The notes: generated from the letters alone by a model not told the origin. Positions 51,301-60,453 are shown, numbered from the stretch's first letter. The stretch is 64,000 nucleotides of DNA from Micromonospora sp. WMMA1363 (GCF_030345795.1 NZ_JAUALB010000001.1:2475001-2539000); one strand, 5' to 3'. Translations and numbers: made by a program.

Positions 51301-51604
51301 GACGCCCGCCCGCCGCGTGGGCTCATGCCCGCGACCCGGGTGAGTACGGCGACCGCGCGGAGCCGGCGGCCCGCCGAGACGGATCCTCCCGATGCGCGAC
51401 CGTGAGGAGGACCGCCGCGCCGAGCCGGTGCCGGCAACCAACCCTCAACGCCACCGCCCGCACCCCCAGTTCCGACACCCACGCCAGGGTCCACCTCCAT
51501 CGGGACATGTCATCATCCCGGCCTACAACGAACACCGATGAAGATCACGCCGACACGCTGAACACATCAGACCAACCTGGCCCCTGCAATCTGTACGGCT
51601 GCCG

Positions 51605-51763
51605 GACAGGACGAGATCGGCACAGCGCTGCGGCCGGTCCTCACCGCGCCAACCGGGGACACCGCGACCGAACGGTTCCTCGAGTTCGCCGAAACCCGGA
51701 CAAGAATCACCCGGCGCTCGTCAAGCCGGGGGAGAACACCCGGGCGAGCAGTCCGCCGCTTGC
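51605..51763 (+). pseudogene. Scrap of an IS256-family transposase
   Basis: QDEIGTALRPVLTAPTGDTA then TERFLEFAE, followed after a one-base shift by KNHPALVKPGENTRA, parallels residues QDWDKIAKALRPVYTAATED, TERFLEFAE and KYPAIVKLWENAWAE of the intact IS256 transposase beginning 50 bp further on, but on the opposite strand. So an older, different IS256 copy has decayed here. The new element inserted at its edge. Confidence 0.75.
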
Positions 51764-51774
51764 CGGAGTAACAC

Positions 51775-53145
51775 GGGAGTGTCAAGTTAACGGCTGATCT
51801 TGGTTGTTGAGGTGGTCAGTTGTTGGCCGGGGTGAGCCGGCCTTCGAAGGCGATCTGGAAGGCGTTCAGTGGTGCTTTCCAGCGTATGGTCCAGCGTCGG
51901 CGGCCGGCTCCGGTCGGGTCGAGGCTCATCAAGGCCATGTAGACGCACTTGAGTGCGGCCTGCTCGTTCGGGAAGTGGCCACGAGCTCGCACGGCCCTGC
52001 GGATACGGGCGTTGACGGACTCGATCGCGTTCGTGGAGCAGATGACCTTGCGGATCTCCACGTCGAAGGCGAGGAACGGCACGAACTCCGCCCACGCGTT
52101 CTCCCACAGCTTCACGATCGCCGGATACTTACGGCCCCACGCCTCGGCGAACTCGAGGAACCGCTCGGTGGCGGCGTCCTCGGTCGCCGCGGTGTAGACC
52201 GGCCGCAGCGCTTTGGCGATCTTGTCCCAGTCCTGCCGGGCGGCGTAGCGGAACGAGTTGCGCAGCAGGTGCACCACACACGTCTGCACGATCGTGCGCG
52301 GCCACACCGTCTCCACCGTCTCCGGCAGTCCCTTGAGCCCGTCACAGACCAGCATCAGCACGTCGGCCACGCCGCGGTTCTTCAACTCGGTGAGCACGTG
52401 CAGCCAGTACTTGGCGCCCTCGCCGCCGTCACCGGCCCAGATACCGAGGATGTCGCGGTGGCCGTCGACGGTGACCGCCATCGCGAGGTAGATCGGCCGG
52501 TTCGCGACCTGACCGTCCCTGATCTTGACGTTGATGGCGTCGATGAACACGACCGGGTAGACCCGGTCCAGGGGCCGGTTCTGCCACTCGGCCATGCCGT
52601 CCATGACCTTGTCGGTGATCGTGGAGATGGTCTGCTTCGACACCTCAGCGCCGTAGACCTCAGCCAGGTGCGCGGCGATCTCGCCGTGGGTCAGGCCCTT
52701 GGCCGACAGCGACAGGACCATGTCGTCGACGCCGGTCAGACGCCGCTGCCGCTTACGCACGATCTGCGGCTCGAACGTCCCGGCGGCGTCGCGTGGGACC
52801 CGCACCTCGACCGGCCCGACGTCGGTGAGCACCGTCTTGGTCCGGCTGCCGTTACGGGTGTTCCCGCTACCCCGACCCGCCGGGTCGTGCTTGTCGTAGC
52901 CGACGTGGTCGGTGATCTCCCCATCCAACGCCGACTCGAGGACCCGCTTCGTCAGCTGCTGCAGCAGCCCACCCTCGCCGGTCAGCTTCAACCCGTCACC
53001 ACGAGCCCGATCGACCAGCATCGCGATCAACTGCTCATCCGTGACCGCACCCACCGGCTCCACGGCCGGCTGTCCCACGGTGGTCTCGGTCGTCATCTGG
53101 CGTCTCTCCCTTGATCGGTCGATCAGCCGTTATTTGTACAGTCCC
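51775..53145 (-). mobile_element. IS256-family insertion sequence with 9-bp target duplication
   Basis: Left end GGGAGTGTCAAGTTAACGGC (51775 on) and right end, read inward, GGGACTGTACAAATAACGGC (to 53145) match at 15 of 20 positions. GAGTAACAC is repeated directly outside (51766-51774 and 53146-53154), a 9-bp target duplication within the 8-9 bp usual for IS256. Element length is 1371 bp. The intact duplication indicates simple, fairly recent transposition. Confidence 0.93.
51816..53096 (-). CDS. IS256-family transposase (mutator type)
   Basis: This 426-residue DDE transposase has an N-terminal region with LLQQLTKRVLESALDGEITD. The Transposase_mut domain carries the first Asp in VVFIDAINVKIRDGQVANR, the second Asp in VLMLVCDGLKGLPETV, the CH motif in VQTCVVHLLRNSFRY and the Glu in VICSTNAIESVNARIRRAVR. 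The reading frame is intact and the ends are complete, so the element may be active. ATG 53096 follows an AAGGGAGAGACG ribosome site. Confidence 0.93.
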   Translation of the reverse strand: MTTETTVGQPAVEPVGAVTDEQLIAMLVDRARGDGLKLTGEGGLLQQLTKRVLESALDGEITDHVGYDKHDPAGRGSGNTRNGSRTKTVLTDVGPVEVRVPRDAAGTFEPQIVRKRQRRLTGVDDMVLSLSAKGLTHGEIAAHLAEVYGAEVSKQTISTITDKVMDGMAEWQNRPLDRVYPVVFIDAINVKIRDGQVANRPIYLAMAVTVDGHRDILGIWAGDGGEGAKYWLHVLTELKNRGVADVLMLVCDGLKGLPETVETVWPRTIVQTCVVHLLRNSFRYAARQDWDKIAKALRPVYTAATEDAATERFLEFAEAWGRKYPAIVKLWENAWAEFVPFLAFDVEIRKVICSTNAIESVNARIRRAVRARGHFPNEQAALKCVYMALMSLDPTGAGRRRWTIRWKAPLNAFQIAFEGRLTPANN

Positions 53146-53303
53146 GAGTAACACGGCTTTCGCGACCCCTGTCGACCCCTGGACGAACACCGTGAACTGT
53201 GACGTCGACGTCTTGCCGAGATGATTCACTGATGAAGTGCCTCGTTCCGAGCCGAGCAAGGCGGATGGACGGCAGCCGGTAACTGTTGTCGAGGGAGATG
53301 AGC

Positions 53304-53510
53304 ATGACGCGTCCGATACCGGAACTCGATACGGAGGACTTACGGGAAATGGCCATTCGGGGTGGCATCGAGGGCGCGGCCGACATGGACCGGGAGGAAC
53401 TGGTGGAATCCCTGCTCGCCCGCCCCGGCGAGGGCGCCTGGCAGGAGGATCCCAAGCCGGCCGCGGTCAACCCGAACGACTACCGTTACCACGCCCCCGA
53501 TGAGCGGTGA
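53304..53510 (+). CDS. Small Rho-N/SAP-like domain protein (68 aa)
   Basis: ATG 53304 (MTRPIPELDTEDLREMAIRG) follows GAGGGAG at 6 nt. The segment TEDLREMAIRGGIEGAADMD, REELVESLLARPG has the helix-extended-helix pattern of the Rho N-terminal (SAP-like) domain, which binds nucleic acids. A short Pro/Asn-rich tail ends with NDYRYHAPDER. No enzymatic domain. The region upstream has an IS256 inserted 150 bp away. Confidence 0.6.
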   Translation: MTRPIPELDTEDLREMAIRGGIEGAADMDREELVESLLARPGEGAWQEDPKPAAVNPNDYRYHAPDER

Positions 53511-53667
53511 GTCGCTCCGCCCAACAGGTTGATCGATCATGTGGTGTGGCCGTGTTCGATGGAGAGCGGCACACGGTCAACGGCCCTTGCCGCCGGTGTC
53601 GACGGTGATGATGCGGAACGGTGGGGCCGCGGCGGCGCGTTTGTGGTGGTGGTGGTGTTCTTCCCGT

Positions 53668-53931
53668 TCAGGGCGAATGTTTAGGTTCCAACCCGACGAA
53701 TAGTTGTTCGAGCTGCTGGAGCGCGCCGAGCCGCACGTCGGACAGAAAGGACTCGCGCCGGAGGAGTTTGTCGGCGGCGACGATCGTGACGTCGGGCCGG
53801 GAACATCCCACCATCGACACTGGCGTGCCCGCTCGGTCGACCGAGCGAGTGCCGAGCGAGCGGCAAGCGAATCCGTGGCAGCGGCCAGACAAGCGCGAAG
53901 GCCCGATGACCTTGGTGTTTCCCCAGTTCAC
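53668..53931 (-). other. Possible gene fragment (about 45 codons of coding character)
   Basis: In this minus-strand frame the C-terminal part, DVTIVAADKLLRRESFLSDV then RLGALQQLEQLFVGLEP, has protein-like composition and codon bias. The upstream part (GFACRSLGTRSVDRAG) does not and contains a 16-bp palindrome (53831-53846). It could be the 3' end of a broken gene. I cannot name the family. No start can be chosen. Confidence 0.3.
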
Positions 53932-53951
53932 CGGGCCTGTTCCGGTTATGT

Positions 53952-54026
53952 GGTGGGCGCGGCAGGTTTCGAACCTGCGACCCCTCGCTTGTAAGGCGAG
54001 TGCTCTCCCGCTGAGCTACGCGCCCG
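53952..54026 (-). tRNA. tRNA-Val (anticodon TAC), CCA encoded
   Basis: The minus strand folds into a full cloverleaf: acceptor GGGCGCG pairing with CGCGCCC, D-arm GCTCAGCGGGAGAGC, anticodon arm CTCGC-CTTACAA-GCGAG with anticodon TAC, and T-arm GCAGG-TTCGAAA-CCTGC. A discriminator A and encoded CCA follow at 53952-53955. It reads valine codons GTA/GTG by wobble. tRNA genes are common att sites, but no duplicated 3' end was seen in this window. Confidence 0.95.
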
Positions 54027-54112
54027 GACGCCCGTACGGAGGGCCGGAGGCTGGCAAGCTTACCCTGCCGACCACAGACCACGCCGCACGGTCGCGTTCC
54101 GGTCCTCCCGGG

Positions 54113-54580
54113 TCAGGCGTTGGTCACCTCGGCGAGCGCCTTGCGCCAGCCCTGCTGGTCGCGCACCTCTCCCGGCATGTTCATCTCCGCGAAGCGGACG
54201 ACGCCCGCCTTGTCGATGACGAAGGTGCCGCGGTTGGCGACACCGCCGACGTCGTTGAAGACCCCGTACGCCTGGGCGACCGCGCCGTGCGGCCAGAAGT
54301 CCGACAGGAGCGGGAACTGGTAGCCCTCCCGGTCGGCCCAGATCTTGTGGGTGTAGACCGAGTCGACGCTGACGGTCAGAACCTGGACGTCGTCGTTGAG
54401 GTACTCGTTGAGGTTGTCCCGCACCTCGCACAGCTCACCCTGGCAGACGCCGGTGAAGGCGAGCGGGTAGAAGACCAGCAGCACGACGCGCTTGCCGCGA
54501 TAGTCGGAGAGCTTGACCTCCTGGTTGTTCTGATCCTTGAGCACGAAGTCCGGCGCCTCTGCGCCAACCTGGATAGGCAC
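54113..54580 (-). CDS. Peroxiredoxin, AhpE-like
   Basis: This 155-residue thioredoxin-fold peroxidase has peroxidatic Cys46 in FYPLAFTGVCQGELCEVRDN, with the conserved Thr and later Arg (NRGTFVIDKAGVVRFAE) completing the active site. FTGVCQGEL is typical of the mycobacterial AhpE group of one-Cys enzymes; a second cysteine (Cys51) is close by and might serve as resolver. It reduces hydroperoxides and peroxynitrite in the cytoplasm. ATG 54580 is well placed; the next gene upstream is DUF3052. Confidence 0.9.
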   Translation of the reverse strand: MPIQVGAEAPDFVLKDQNNQEVKLSDYRGKRVVLLVFYPLAFTGVCQGELCEVRDNLNEYLNDDVQVLTVSVDSVYTHKIWADREGYQFPLLSDFWPHGAVAQAYGVFNDVGGVANRGTFVIDKAGVVRFAEMNMPGEVRDQQGWRKALAEVTNA

Positions 54581-54664
54581 TTAAGAGCTCCTTTGTGGTC
54601 GACTGGACGGTGACGACAGCGTGCCACACCCGGCGGCGACGCCACCGTGTGTGAAATCGCTCAA

Positions 54665-55102
54665 CTACTTCTTGGACTTCGACCCGCGCCGGAGCACCAG
54701 CCGCGCGCCGCTCCAGTCCCGGCCGGCGTTGATCGTGGACGTCTGCTGGAGCCCCGCGGTGGGTGCGGACTCGGCGACCTCGCTCGGCTCGACGTGCCCG
54801 TCACGCCCGGCCTTGGGCGTGAGAAGCCACACGACCCCGTTGTCTGCCAGCGGGCCAAGGGCGTCGACGAGCAGCTCGAAGAGGTCACCGTCGCCATCCC
54901 GATACCACACCAGCACCGCGTCGACCACCTCGTCCGTGTCCTCGTCGACCAGCTCCCCACAGCGGTCGGTCAGGGCGTCCCGGAGATCCTGGTCGACGTC
55001 GTCGTCGTACCCCATCTCCATGACGACCATCCCCGGCTCGATTCCGAACCGGTCCGCCAGGCTGCGTACCCCGTCGGCGGCCTGACCAGCGGTCGCGCTC
55101 AC
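54665..55102 (-). CDS. DUF3052 protein
   Basis: This 145-residue protein starts at GTG 55102 with GAGGAGG 9 nt upstream; an ATG at 55120 is also in frame. Conserved segments are LADRFGIEPGMVVMEMGYDD, ELVDEDTDEVVDAVLVWYRD and VVWLLTPKAGRDGHVEPSEV. DUF3052 proteins are small actinobacterial proteins usually encoded between aceE and ahpE as here; their role is unsettled. No catalytic residue set is known. Confidence 0.85.
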   Translation of the reverse strand: MSATAGQAADGVRSLADRFGIEPGMVVMEMGYDDDVDQDLRDALTDRCGELVDEDTDEVVDAVLVWYRDGDGDLFELLVDALGPLADNGVVWLLTPKAGRDGHVEPSEVAESAPTAGLQQTSTINAGRDWSGARLVLRRGSKSKK

Positions 55103-55213
55103 TGTCGCGTGCCTCCTCATCTCATCCCTGCTCGCGGCGCCGTACGACGCCGTCCGGCCAAGTCCACACAGTTGCGGCTCCCCGCGCAAGTGGCGCACCG
55201 GGTGGAACGGAAT

Positions 55214-58066
55214 TTACCGTGCCAGCAGCGTGCGGGCACCCTCGGTGATGGCATCCTCGGTGACCAGGACCAGACCGGCAGCCGGACCTAATGGTACAAA
55301 CGAGTCAACTGCCGCGACTCTCCGCGCGGCGCCCACATATCCGGCATCGACCAGGGCCGCGATGACTCCCTCCCCGACGCCACCCGAACGTCGTGTCTCG
55401 TCCACGACCAGCACCCGGCCGGTCGCCGTGGATTCCCGGATGAGGTCGGCGACCGGCAGCGGCGACAGCCAGCGAAGGTCCACCACCCGGGTGCCCACCC
55501 CTTCCTCGGCGAGCACGGCGGCGGCGCGCAGCGACAGCCGCACCCCGTTACCGAAGGTGATGATCGTGACGTCCTCAGCCGAGCCCACCGCGTACACGCG
55601 GGCCCGGCCCACCGGCACGTGCACGCTGGGCCAGGTGCCCGGTTCCGGGTACTCGGCGAGCCACTCCCCGTCACCCTCGATGTGCAGGTCACGAGCGTGG
55701 TACAGGGCGATCGGCTCCAGGAACACGCAGACGCTGCCGTCGACCGCCGCGCTGGCCAGGCAGGTGCGCAGCATGGCGGACGCGTCGTCCGGCCGTGCCG
55801 GGACCGCGACCACCAGACCGGGGATGTCCCGGAGTACCGCCACCGAGTTGTCGTTGTGGAAGTGCCCGCCGAACCCCTCCTGATACGCCAGCCCGGCGAT
55901 CCGAACCACCATCGGGTTGCGGAACGCCCCGCGCGAGAAGAATTGCGTCGTGGCCGCCTCACCGCGCAGTTGGTCCTCGGCGTTGTGCAGGTACGCGAGG
56001 TACTGGATCTCCGGCACCGGCAGCATCCCGGCCAGGCCGGCGCCCAGCCCGAGCCCGAGGATGGAGGTCTCGTCGAGCAGCGTGTCGAACACCCGGGCGG
56101 CGCCGAAGCGCTCCCACAGCCCTTTCGTCACGCCGTACACCCCGCCCTTGGCACCGACATCCTCGCCGAAGACGGCCATCTGTGGATGCTCCACCAGCCC
56201 GTCGGCCAGCGCGGCGTTGATGCTCTGCGCGAGCGTCAGCGGGCCGGTCCGTTCCGGCCGCCGTCCGCCGAACGCCTCGGCCCGGGCAGCCGCACCCGGC
56301 CCGGCCGCGCGGGCCGACGCGTCGGCCACCGCCCGGGCCACCCGCGCCGGCCGCCGGGGCGCCAGCGGGGCCAGCACCTCGGCCGGGTCGGCCAGCTTCG
56401 GCTCGTCCAGCACCTCCTCGGCGATCCGGCGCACCTGCCAGCCGATCTCGTCGTACCGGGCCAGCAGTTCCGCACCGGTGGCGACGCCGGCCCCGACCAG
56501 CAGCCGCGCGGTGGCCAGTAGCGGGTCCCGGTCGAGGTCGGCGGCGATCTCGGCGCCGGCACGGTAGGCGGCCTCCACGTCCGCGCCGGCGTGTCCCATC
56601 AGGCGGACGGTCGACAGGTGCAGCACCGCTGGGCGGCGGTGCCGGCGCACCCACGCCGCCGCCTCGGCCGCCACCGAGTACGCCCCGGCAAGGTCGGTCC
56701 CGTCGGCGGCGAAGTAGCGGATCCCCGGTTTCGATCGCAGGGTCGCCGCCACCCACCCCTGCGGCGAGCGGACGCTGATGCCGAACCCGTTGTCCTCGCA
56801 GACGAACAGGACGGGGATACGCAGGCCGGTGTGGTCGTACCAGCCGGCGGTGTTGAGGGCGGCGGTGGCGCTGGCGTGGTTGACCGACGCGTCGCCGAAG
56901 GAGCAGACGACGACGGCGTCCGGTGGCCACGGGGTATGGGACGCGGTGTCGGCCCGGCCCCCGGGTTGCCGGTCCGTCCCGTCGAGCCGGCGACGTCGTT
57001 CCAATGCGAGACCGAGGCCGACCGCGCGGGGCAGATGCGAGGCGACGGTGGCGGTGGTCGGCACGACCGCGAGGTCGGCCCGGCCGAAGACCTTGTGCCG
57101 GCCGCCGGCCACCGGCTCGCGGGCCGAGGCGACCATGCCGCGCAGCACGTCACGGGCCGCGCCCGCGTACCCGGGGGCGAGGGGCCGGTCCGCACCGAGT
57201 CCGGCGGTGCGCTCGGGCCCGTTTCCGGTGGGCGCCGTCCCGATCGGGTCGGCGCCGTCAGATCCGGCCGCGGGCCGCGGACGCTCGCCAGATCCGGCCG
57301 CAGGCCGCGGACGCTCGTCGGGCCCGGCGGCTGATCGGGCGTCGGCACGATCGTCGAGGTCGACCGCTGACCTGGCGTTCGCCACCACCGCGGAGAGCGG
57401 AGGCGGCGTGGTGGCGCCACCCGGGCCGGCCGGGGCGGCAGGTCCGGACGCGACGCCACGCTCCGGGGTGAGGCCGGTGGATCCGGTCGGGTCCCCCGGC
57501 GAAGCCCGGGTCACCACGGCGTCCCGGCACGACGCCAAATCCTGCGAAGACGGGGACCCCGGCACGACGGCCTGGCCGGGGCCGGCCGGCAACGGGCCGG
57601 GCACATCGGCCGGGTGGCCGTCCCGTGACGGCGGAGCCACCGCGGTCGCCGACGGAACAGCAGACCCGGCTGGCTGGCCGGGCAGCCCGCGCGGTACGTC
57701 CTCCGGCGTCCTGTCGGCCCCCGCCGCCTGCCCGGCCCGGACGCAGTAGAAGGCGCCGGACCGGTAGTGCAGCAGGGCCGGGTCGGTGGGCCGCAGGGCG
57801 GCGGCGACCGCGGCGTTACCCTCGTGTCCGGCGGAGCCGATGGTGTGGAAGCCCTCGCCGAAGCTACGCAGCCAGCGACCGGCGAGGTCGAGCTGGCGGC
57901 TGACGACCTGGGCGTCGAACAGGTCCAGCGCCCGCGCGCCGGTCAGCGACGCGCCGTCGGTGACGGGTCGGGTCGGGTCCCGTCCCGCCTCGGGGCCGGT
58001 CAGGGTGTCCAGGGCCGCGCGGAGCCGTTCGTCAAGATCGTGCGGGGTGGTCACGTCGGACAGCAT
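55214..58066 (-). CDS. Fused E1 alpha/beta 2-oxoacid dehydrogenase (branched-chain type) with long insert
   Basis: This thiamine-diphosphate enzyme of about 950 residues joins both E1 subunits in one chain. The alpha part starts ALDLFDAQVVSRQLDLAGRW, carries GRHKVFGRADLAVVPTT and the ThDP motif VVCSFGDASVNHASATAALN then EDNGFGISV. The beta part (from about residue 625) has TLAQSINAALADGLVEHPQM, VFGEDVGAKGGVYGVTKGLW, LDETSILGLGLGAGLAGMLP and VLVVDETRRSGGVGEGVIAA. Residues about 113-296 (DNA 57179-57730) are a Pro/Ala/Gly-rich disordered insert containing tandem ERPRPAAGS units, breaking the alpha domain. ATG 58066 or GTG 58054 is the start. E2 and E3 are not in the window. Confidence 0.87.
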   Translation of the reverse strand: MLSDVTTPHDLDERLRAALDTLTGPEAGRDPTRPVTDGASLTGARALDLFDAQVVSRQLDLAGRWLRSFGEGFHTIGSAGHEGNAAVAAALRPTDPALLHYRSGAFYCVRAGQAAGADRTPEDVPRGLPGQPAGSAVPSATAVAPPSRDGHPADVPGPLPAGPGQAVVPGSPSSQDLASCRDAVVTRASPGDPTGSTGLTPERGVASGPAAPAGPGGATTPPPLSAVVANARSAVDLDDRADARSAAGPDERPRPAAGSGERPRPAAGSDGADPIGTAPTGNGPERTAGLGADRPLAPGYAGAARDVLRGMVASAREPVAGGRHKVFGRADLAVVPTTATVASHLPRAVGLGLALERRRRLDGTDRQPGGRADTASHTPWPPDAVVVCSFGDASVNHASATAALNTAGWYDHTGLRIPVLFVCEDNGFGISVRSPQGWVAATLRSKPGIRYFAADGTDLAGAYSVAAEAAAWVRRHRRPAVLHLSTVRLMGHAGADVEAAYRAGAEIAADLDRDPLLATARLLVGAGVATGAELLARYDEIGWQVRRIAEEVLDEPKLADPAEVLAPLAPRRPARVARAVADASARAAGPGAAARAEAFGGRRPERTGPLTLAQSINAALADGLVEHPQMAVFGEDVGAKGGVYGVTKGLWERFGAARVFDTLLDETSILGLGLGAGLAGMLPVPEIQYLAYLHNAEDQLRGEAATTQFFSRGAFRNPMVVRIAGLAYQEGFGGHFHNDNSVAVLRDIPGLVVAVPARPDDASAMLRTCLASAAVDGSVCVFLEPIALYHARDLHIEGDGEWLAEYPEPGTWPSVHVPVGRARVYAVGSAEDVTIITFGNGVRLSLRAAAVLAEEGVGTRVVDLRWLSPLPVADLIRESTATGRVLVVDETRRSGGVGEGVIAALVDAGYVGAARRVAAVDSFVPLGPAAGLVLVTEDAITEGARTLLAR

Positions 58067-58252
58067 TCCCGACCGAGGCCCGAGTCGCACACCAGGACAC
58101 GACGCGGGAAACGCCTACGCCGCCGCGCACGCCTCCGGGCATCCGCCGTCGGACGCCCTGAACACCAGCTCACGCAGGGTGGCGCAGCCCGCTCCGCGAG
58201 GCCGCGGGCCGACTTCGACTAGCGTCGCACCGGTCCACTGCGTATCCTTTGT

Positions 58253-58272
58253 TCAATACTTTCTGAACGTTC
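58253..58272 (+). promoter_or_regulatory. Operator-like sites ahead of the GbsR/MarR gene
   Basis: TTCAATACTTTCTGAA (58253-58268) has inverted TTCA/TGAA ends and overlaps GAACGTTC (58265-58272). The AT-rich stretch directly precedes the regulator start at 58289, where an autoregulatory site would be expected. Confidence 0.4.
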
Positions 58273-58288
58273 GAAACGGGATCGGGTG

Positions 58289-58852
58289 ATGGAACTCTCC
58301 GAGCAGCGGCGCTACGCGGAGGACGCCGCCGTCGTGCTGGGCGGGCTCGGGCTCCCGCCGGCGTACGGCAAGCTGCTCGGCTGGCTCCTGGTGTGCGATC
58401 CGCCGGGGCAGACCAGCGCGCAACTCGCCAGCGGCCTCGGGCTCTCCAAGGGCTCGGTCAGCACCGGCATGCGCATGTTGGAAACCAGCGGCCTCGCCCG
58501 GCGGGTGCCGGTGCCGGGGCAACGCGGTCACGCGTACGAGATCCAGCCGGACGCGATCGTTCGGATCGCCGCCGACGCCACGAAGTTCCGGGCGTTCCGC
58601 GAACTGATGGAACGCGGACTCGCCGTCACCGCCGGGGCGGACACCCCGGGCGCCGGGCGTCTGCGGGTGATGCGCGACTTCTACGCGTTCGTCGAACGCG
58701 AGGTGCCCAAGCTCGTCGAACGCTTCGAATCGGAGTACCTGGGGAAGGGAGACCGCGATGGCCGAGCCCGCCATCCACACCGAGGACCTGGTGAAGACGT
58801 ACGGCCGCAACCGCGGCCTGGCCGGACTGGACCTGCGGGTCGAGCCGGGTGA
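58289..58852 (+). CDS. GbsR/MarR-family transcriptional regulator
   Basis: This 188-residue winged-helix protein has recognition region SAQLASGLGLSKGSVSTGMR, MLETSGLARRVPVPGQRGHA. A helical dimerisation region and RDFYAFVEREVPKLVERFES are usual for GbsR-like regulators. ATG 58289 follows GGGTG. The 3' end overlaps the ABC ATPase gene by 95 nt, which ties regulator and transporter into one operon. It probably represses the operon until a drug-like or osmolyte ligand binds; the ligand is unknown. Confidence 0.85.
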   Translation: MELSEQRRYAEDAAVVLGGLGLPPAYGKLLGWLLVCDPPGQTSAQLASGLGLSKGSVSTGMRMLETSGLARRVPVPGQRGHAYEIQPDAIVRIAADATKFRAFRELMERGLAVTAGADTPGAGRLRVMRDFYAFVEREVPKLVERFESEYLGKGDRDGRARHPHRGPGEDVRPQPRPGRTGPAGRAG

Positions 58853-59669
58853 GGTGTACGGCTTTCTCGGCCCGAACGGAGCCGGCAAGTCCACCACCAT
58901 CCGGCTGCTGCTCGACCTGATCCGACCCACCAGCGGACGGATCCGGGTGCTCGGCGCCGACCCGCGCCGCGACGGCGTGGCGCTGCGCCGCCGGATCGGC
59001 TACCTCGCCGGCGACTTCGTCACCGACGGCCGGCAGACCGCCCGCGAACTCCTCACCTACCTCGGCAACCTGCGCGGCGGGCTGCCCCAAGCCCGGGTGG
59101 ACGAGCTGGCGAGCCGGCTCGACCTCGACCTGAACCGACGGATCAAGGGGCTGAGCAAGGGCAACCGGCAGAAGGTCGGCATCGTCCAGGCCTTCATGCA
59201 CGATCCGGAGCTGCTCGTCCTGGACGAGCCGACCAGCGGGTTGGACCCGTTCCTCCAACAGGAGTTCGTGACCATGGTTCGCGAGGCGCGGGCCGCCGGC
59301 CGGACGGTCTTCATGTCCTCGCACGTGATGAGCGAGGTCCAGCAGACCGCCGACCGGATCGGGATCATCCGGGACGGCCGGCTGGTCACCGTCGCCCGGG
59401 TCGAGGAGCTGCGCGAGCGGGCCGTCCGTCGGGTAGAGATCCACTTCGGGGACCCGGTGACCGAGGCGGAGTTCGCCGCCCTGCCCGGGGTCAGCGAGGT
59501 GAGCGTCGCCGGCACCACCCTGCGCTGCCGCCTCGACGGACGGGCCGACGCCCTGGTCAAGGCGGCAGCGGGGCACACCGTTGTCGGACTGCTCTCCGAG
59601 GAGCCCGACCTGGAGGAACTGTTCTTCGGCTACTACGCCCGCGAGGAGGCCAGCAGTGCTGCTGCGTGA
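58758..59669 (+). CDS. ABC transporter ATP-binding protein
   Basis: This 303-residue ATPase has Walker A GPNGAGKST, a Q-loop region, signature LSKGNRQKVGIVQAFMHDPE, Walker B LLVLDEPTSGLDP and switch His in VFMSSHVMSEVQQTADRIGI. The C-terminal about 80 residues (VEIHFGDPVTEAEFAALPGV) are the DUF4162-type extension of drug/antibiotic exporters (DrrA/CcmA group). It pairs with the permease downstream, overlapping it by 14 nt. Confidence 0.93.
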   Translation: MAEPAIHTEDLVKTYGRNRGLAGLDLRVEPGEVYGFLGPNGAGKSTTIRLLLDLIRPTSGRIRVLGADPRRDGVALRRRIGYLAGDFVTDGRQTARELLTYLGNLRGGLPQARVDELASRLDLDLNRRIKGLSKGNRQKVGIVQAFMHDPELLVLDEPTSGLDPFLQQEFVTMVREARAAGRTVFMSSHVMSEVQQTADRIGIIRDGRLVTVARVEELRERAVRRVEIHFGDPVTEAEFAALPGVSEVSVAGTTLRCRLDGRADALVKAAAGHTVVGLLSEEPDLEELFFGYYAREEASSAAA

Positions 59670-60453
59670 CCCGTTCGGCAAGACGCTGCACGACGCCCGC
59701 CGGTCCCTGCTGGTCTGGGCCGTCGCCGTCGTCGCCGTCGGCAGCATGTACGCGTCGTTCTGGCCGACCATGCAGACCCCGGAGATGGCAAAGGCGCTCG
59801 AGGCGTACCCGGAAGGGCTGCTGGAGGCGTTCAACTACCGCGACCTGACCAGCGCGGCCGGCTACCTCGGCAGCGCGGTCTACGGCCTGCTGGTGCCGCT
59901 GCTGGTGACGGTCTTCGCCATCACCGCCGGCAGCCGGGTGGTGGCCGGCGACGAGGAGGCCGGCACCCTCGACCTGGTCCTCGCGCACCCGGTGGGTCGG
60001 GCCCGACTCGCCCTGCTGCGGTTCGCCGCCGCCGCCGTCGGTGTCGTCGGGGTGACCGTGCTGCTCGGCCTGGCGCTGGTCGGGCTGCGCGGCCCGGCGC
60101 GACTGGCGAGTATCAGCGTCGGCGGGTTCGCGGCCATGACCCTGCACCTGGCGCTGTTCGGGCTGGCGTTCACCGCGCTCGCCTTCGCGGTCGGGGCGGC
60201 CACCGGGCGGCGGGCGACGGCCCTCGGCGCCGGCGCCGGGGTAGCCGTCCTCGGCTACCTGGCCAACTCGGTCTTCCCCCAGGTCGAGGGCCTCGGCTGG
60301 GCGCGGGAGGCGTCGCCGTACCACTGGTATCTGGGCGGCTCACCCCTGGTCGACGGGGTGCAGCCACTCGGCGCGCTGCTGCTGCTCGCCAGCACCGCCG
60401 CGCTGGTGGCCACCGGCACCGCCGCCTTCACCCGCCGCGACCTCGCCGTGTGA
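59656..60453 (+). CDS. ABC transporter permease
   Basis: This 265-residue membrane protein starts at GTG 59656 with GAGGAGG 6 nt upstream. It has about six helices: LLVWAVAVVAVGSMYASFWP, YGLLVPLLVTVFAITAGSRV, the conserved cytoplasmic DEEAGTLDLVLAHPVGRARL loop (ABC2_membrane_3 type), then pairs of helices to the end. The loop motif couples to the ATPase. Together the two form an exporter of unknown substrate. Confidence 0.88.
   Translation: MLLRDPFGKTLHDARRSLLVWAVAVVAVGSMYASFWPTMQTPEMAKALEAYPEGLLEAFNYRDLTSAAGYLGSAVYGLLVPLLVTVFAITAGSRVVAGDEEAGTLDLVLAHPVGRARLALLRFAAAAVGVVGVTVLLGLALVGLRGPARLASISVGGFAAMTLHLALFGLAFTALAFAVGAATGRRATALGAGAGVAVLGYLANSVFPQVEGLGWAREASPYHWYLGGSPLVDGVQPLGALLLLASTAALVATGTAAFTRRDLAV

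Noticed and set aside
53952..54026. tRNA-Val as the attachment site of the element at 1-15 kb
   Set aside because: It lies 38 kb from the integrase, no duplicated tRNA 3' end was found, and the recombinase is a serine type, which does not usually favour tRNA genes.
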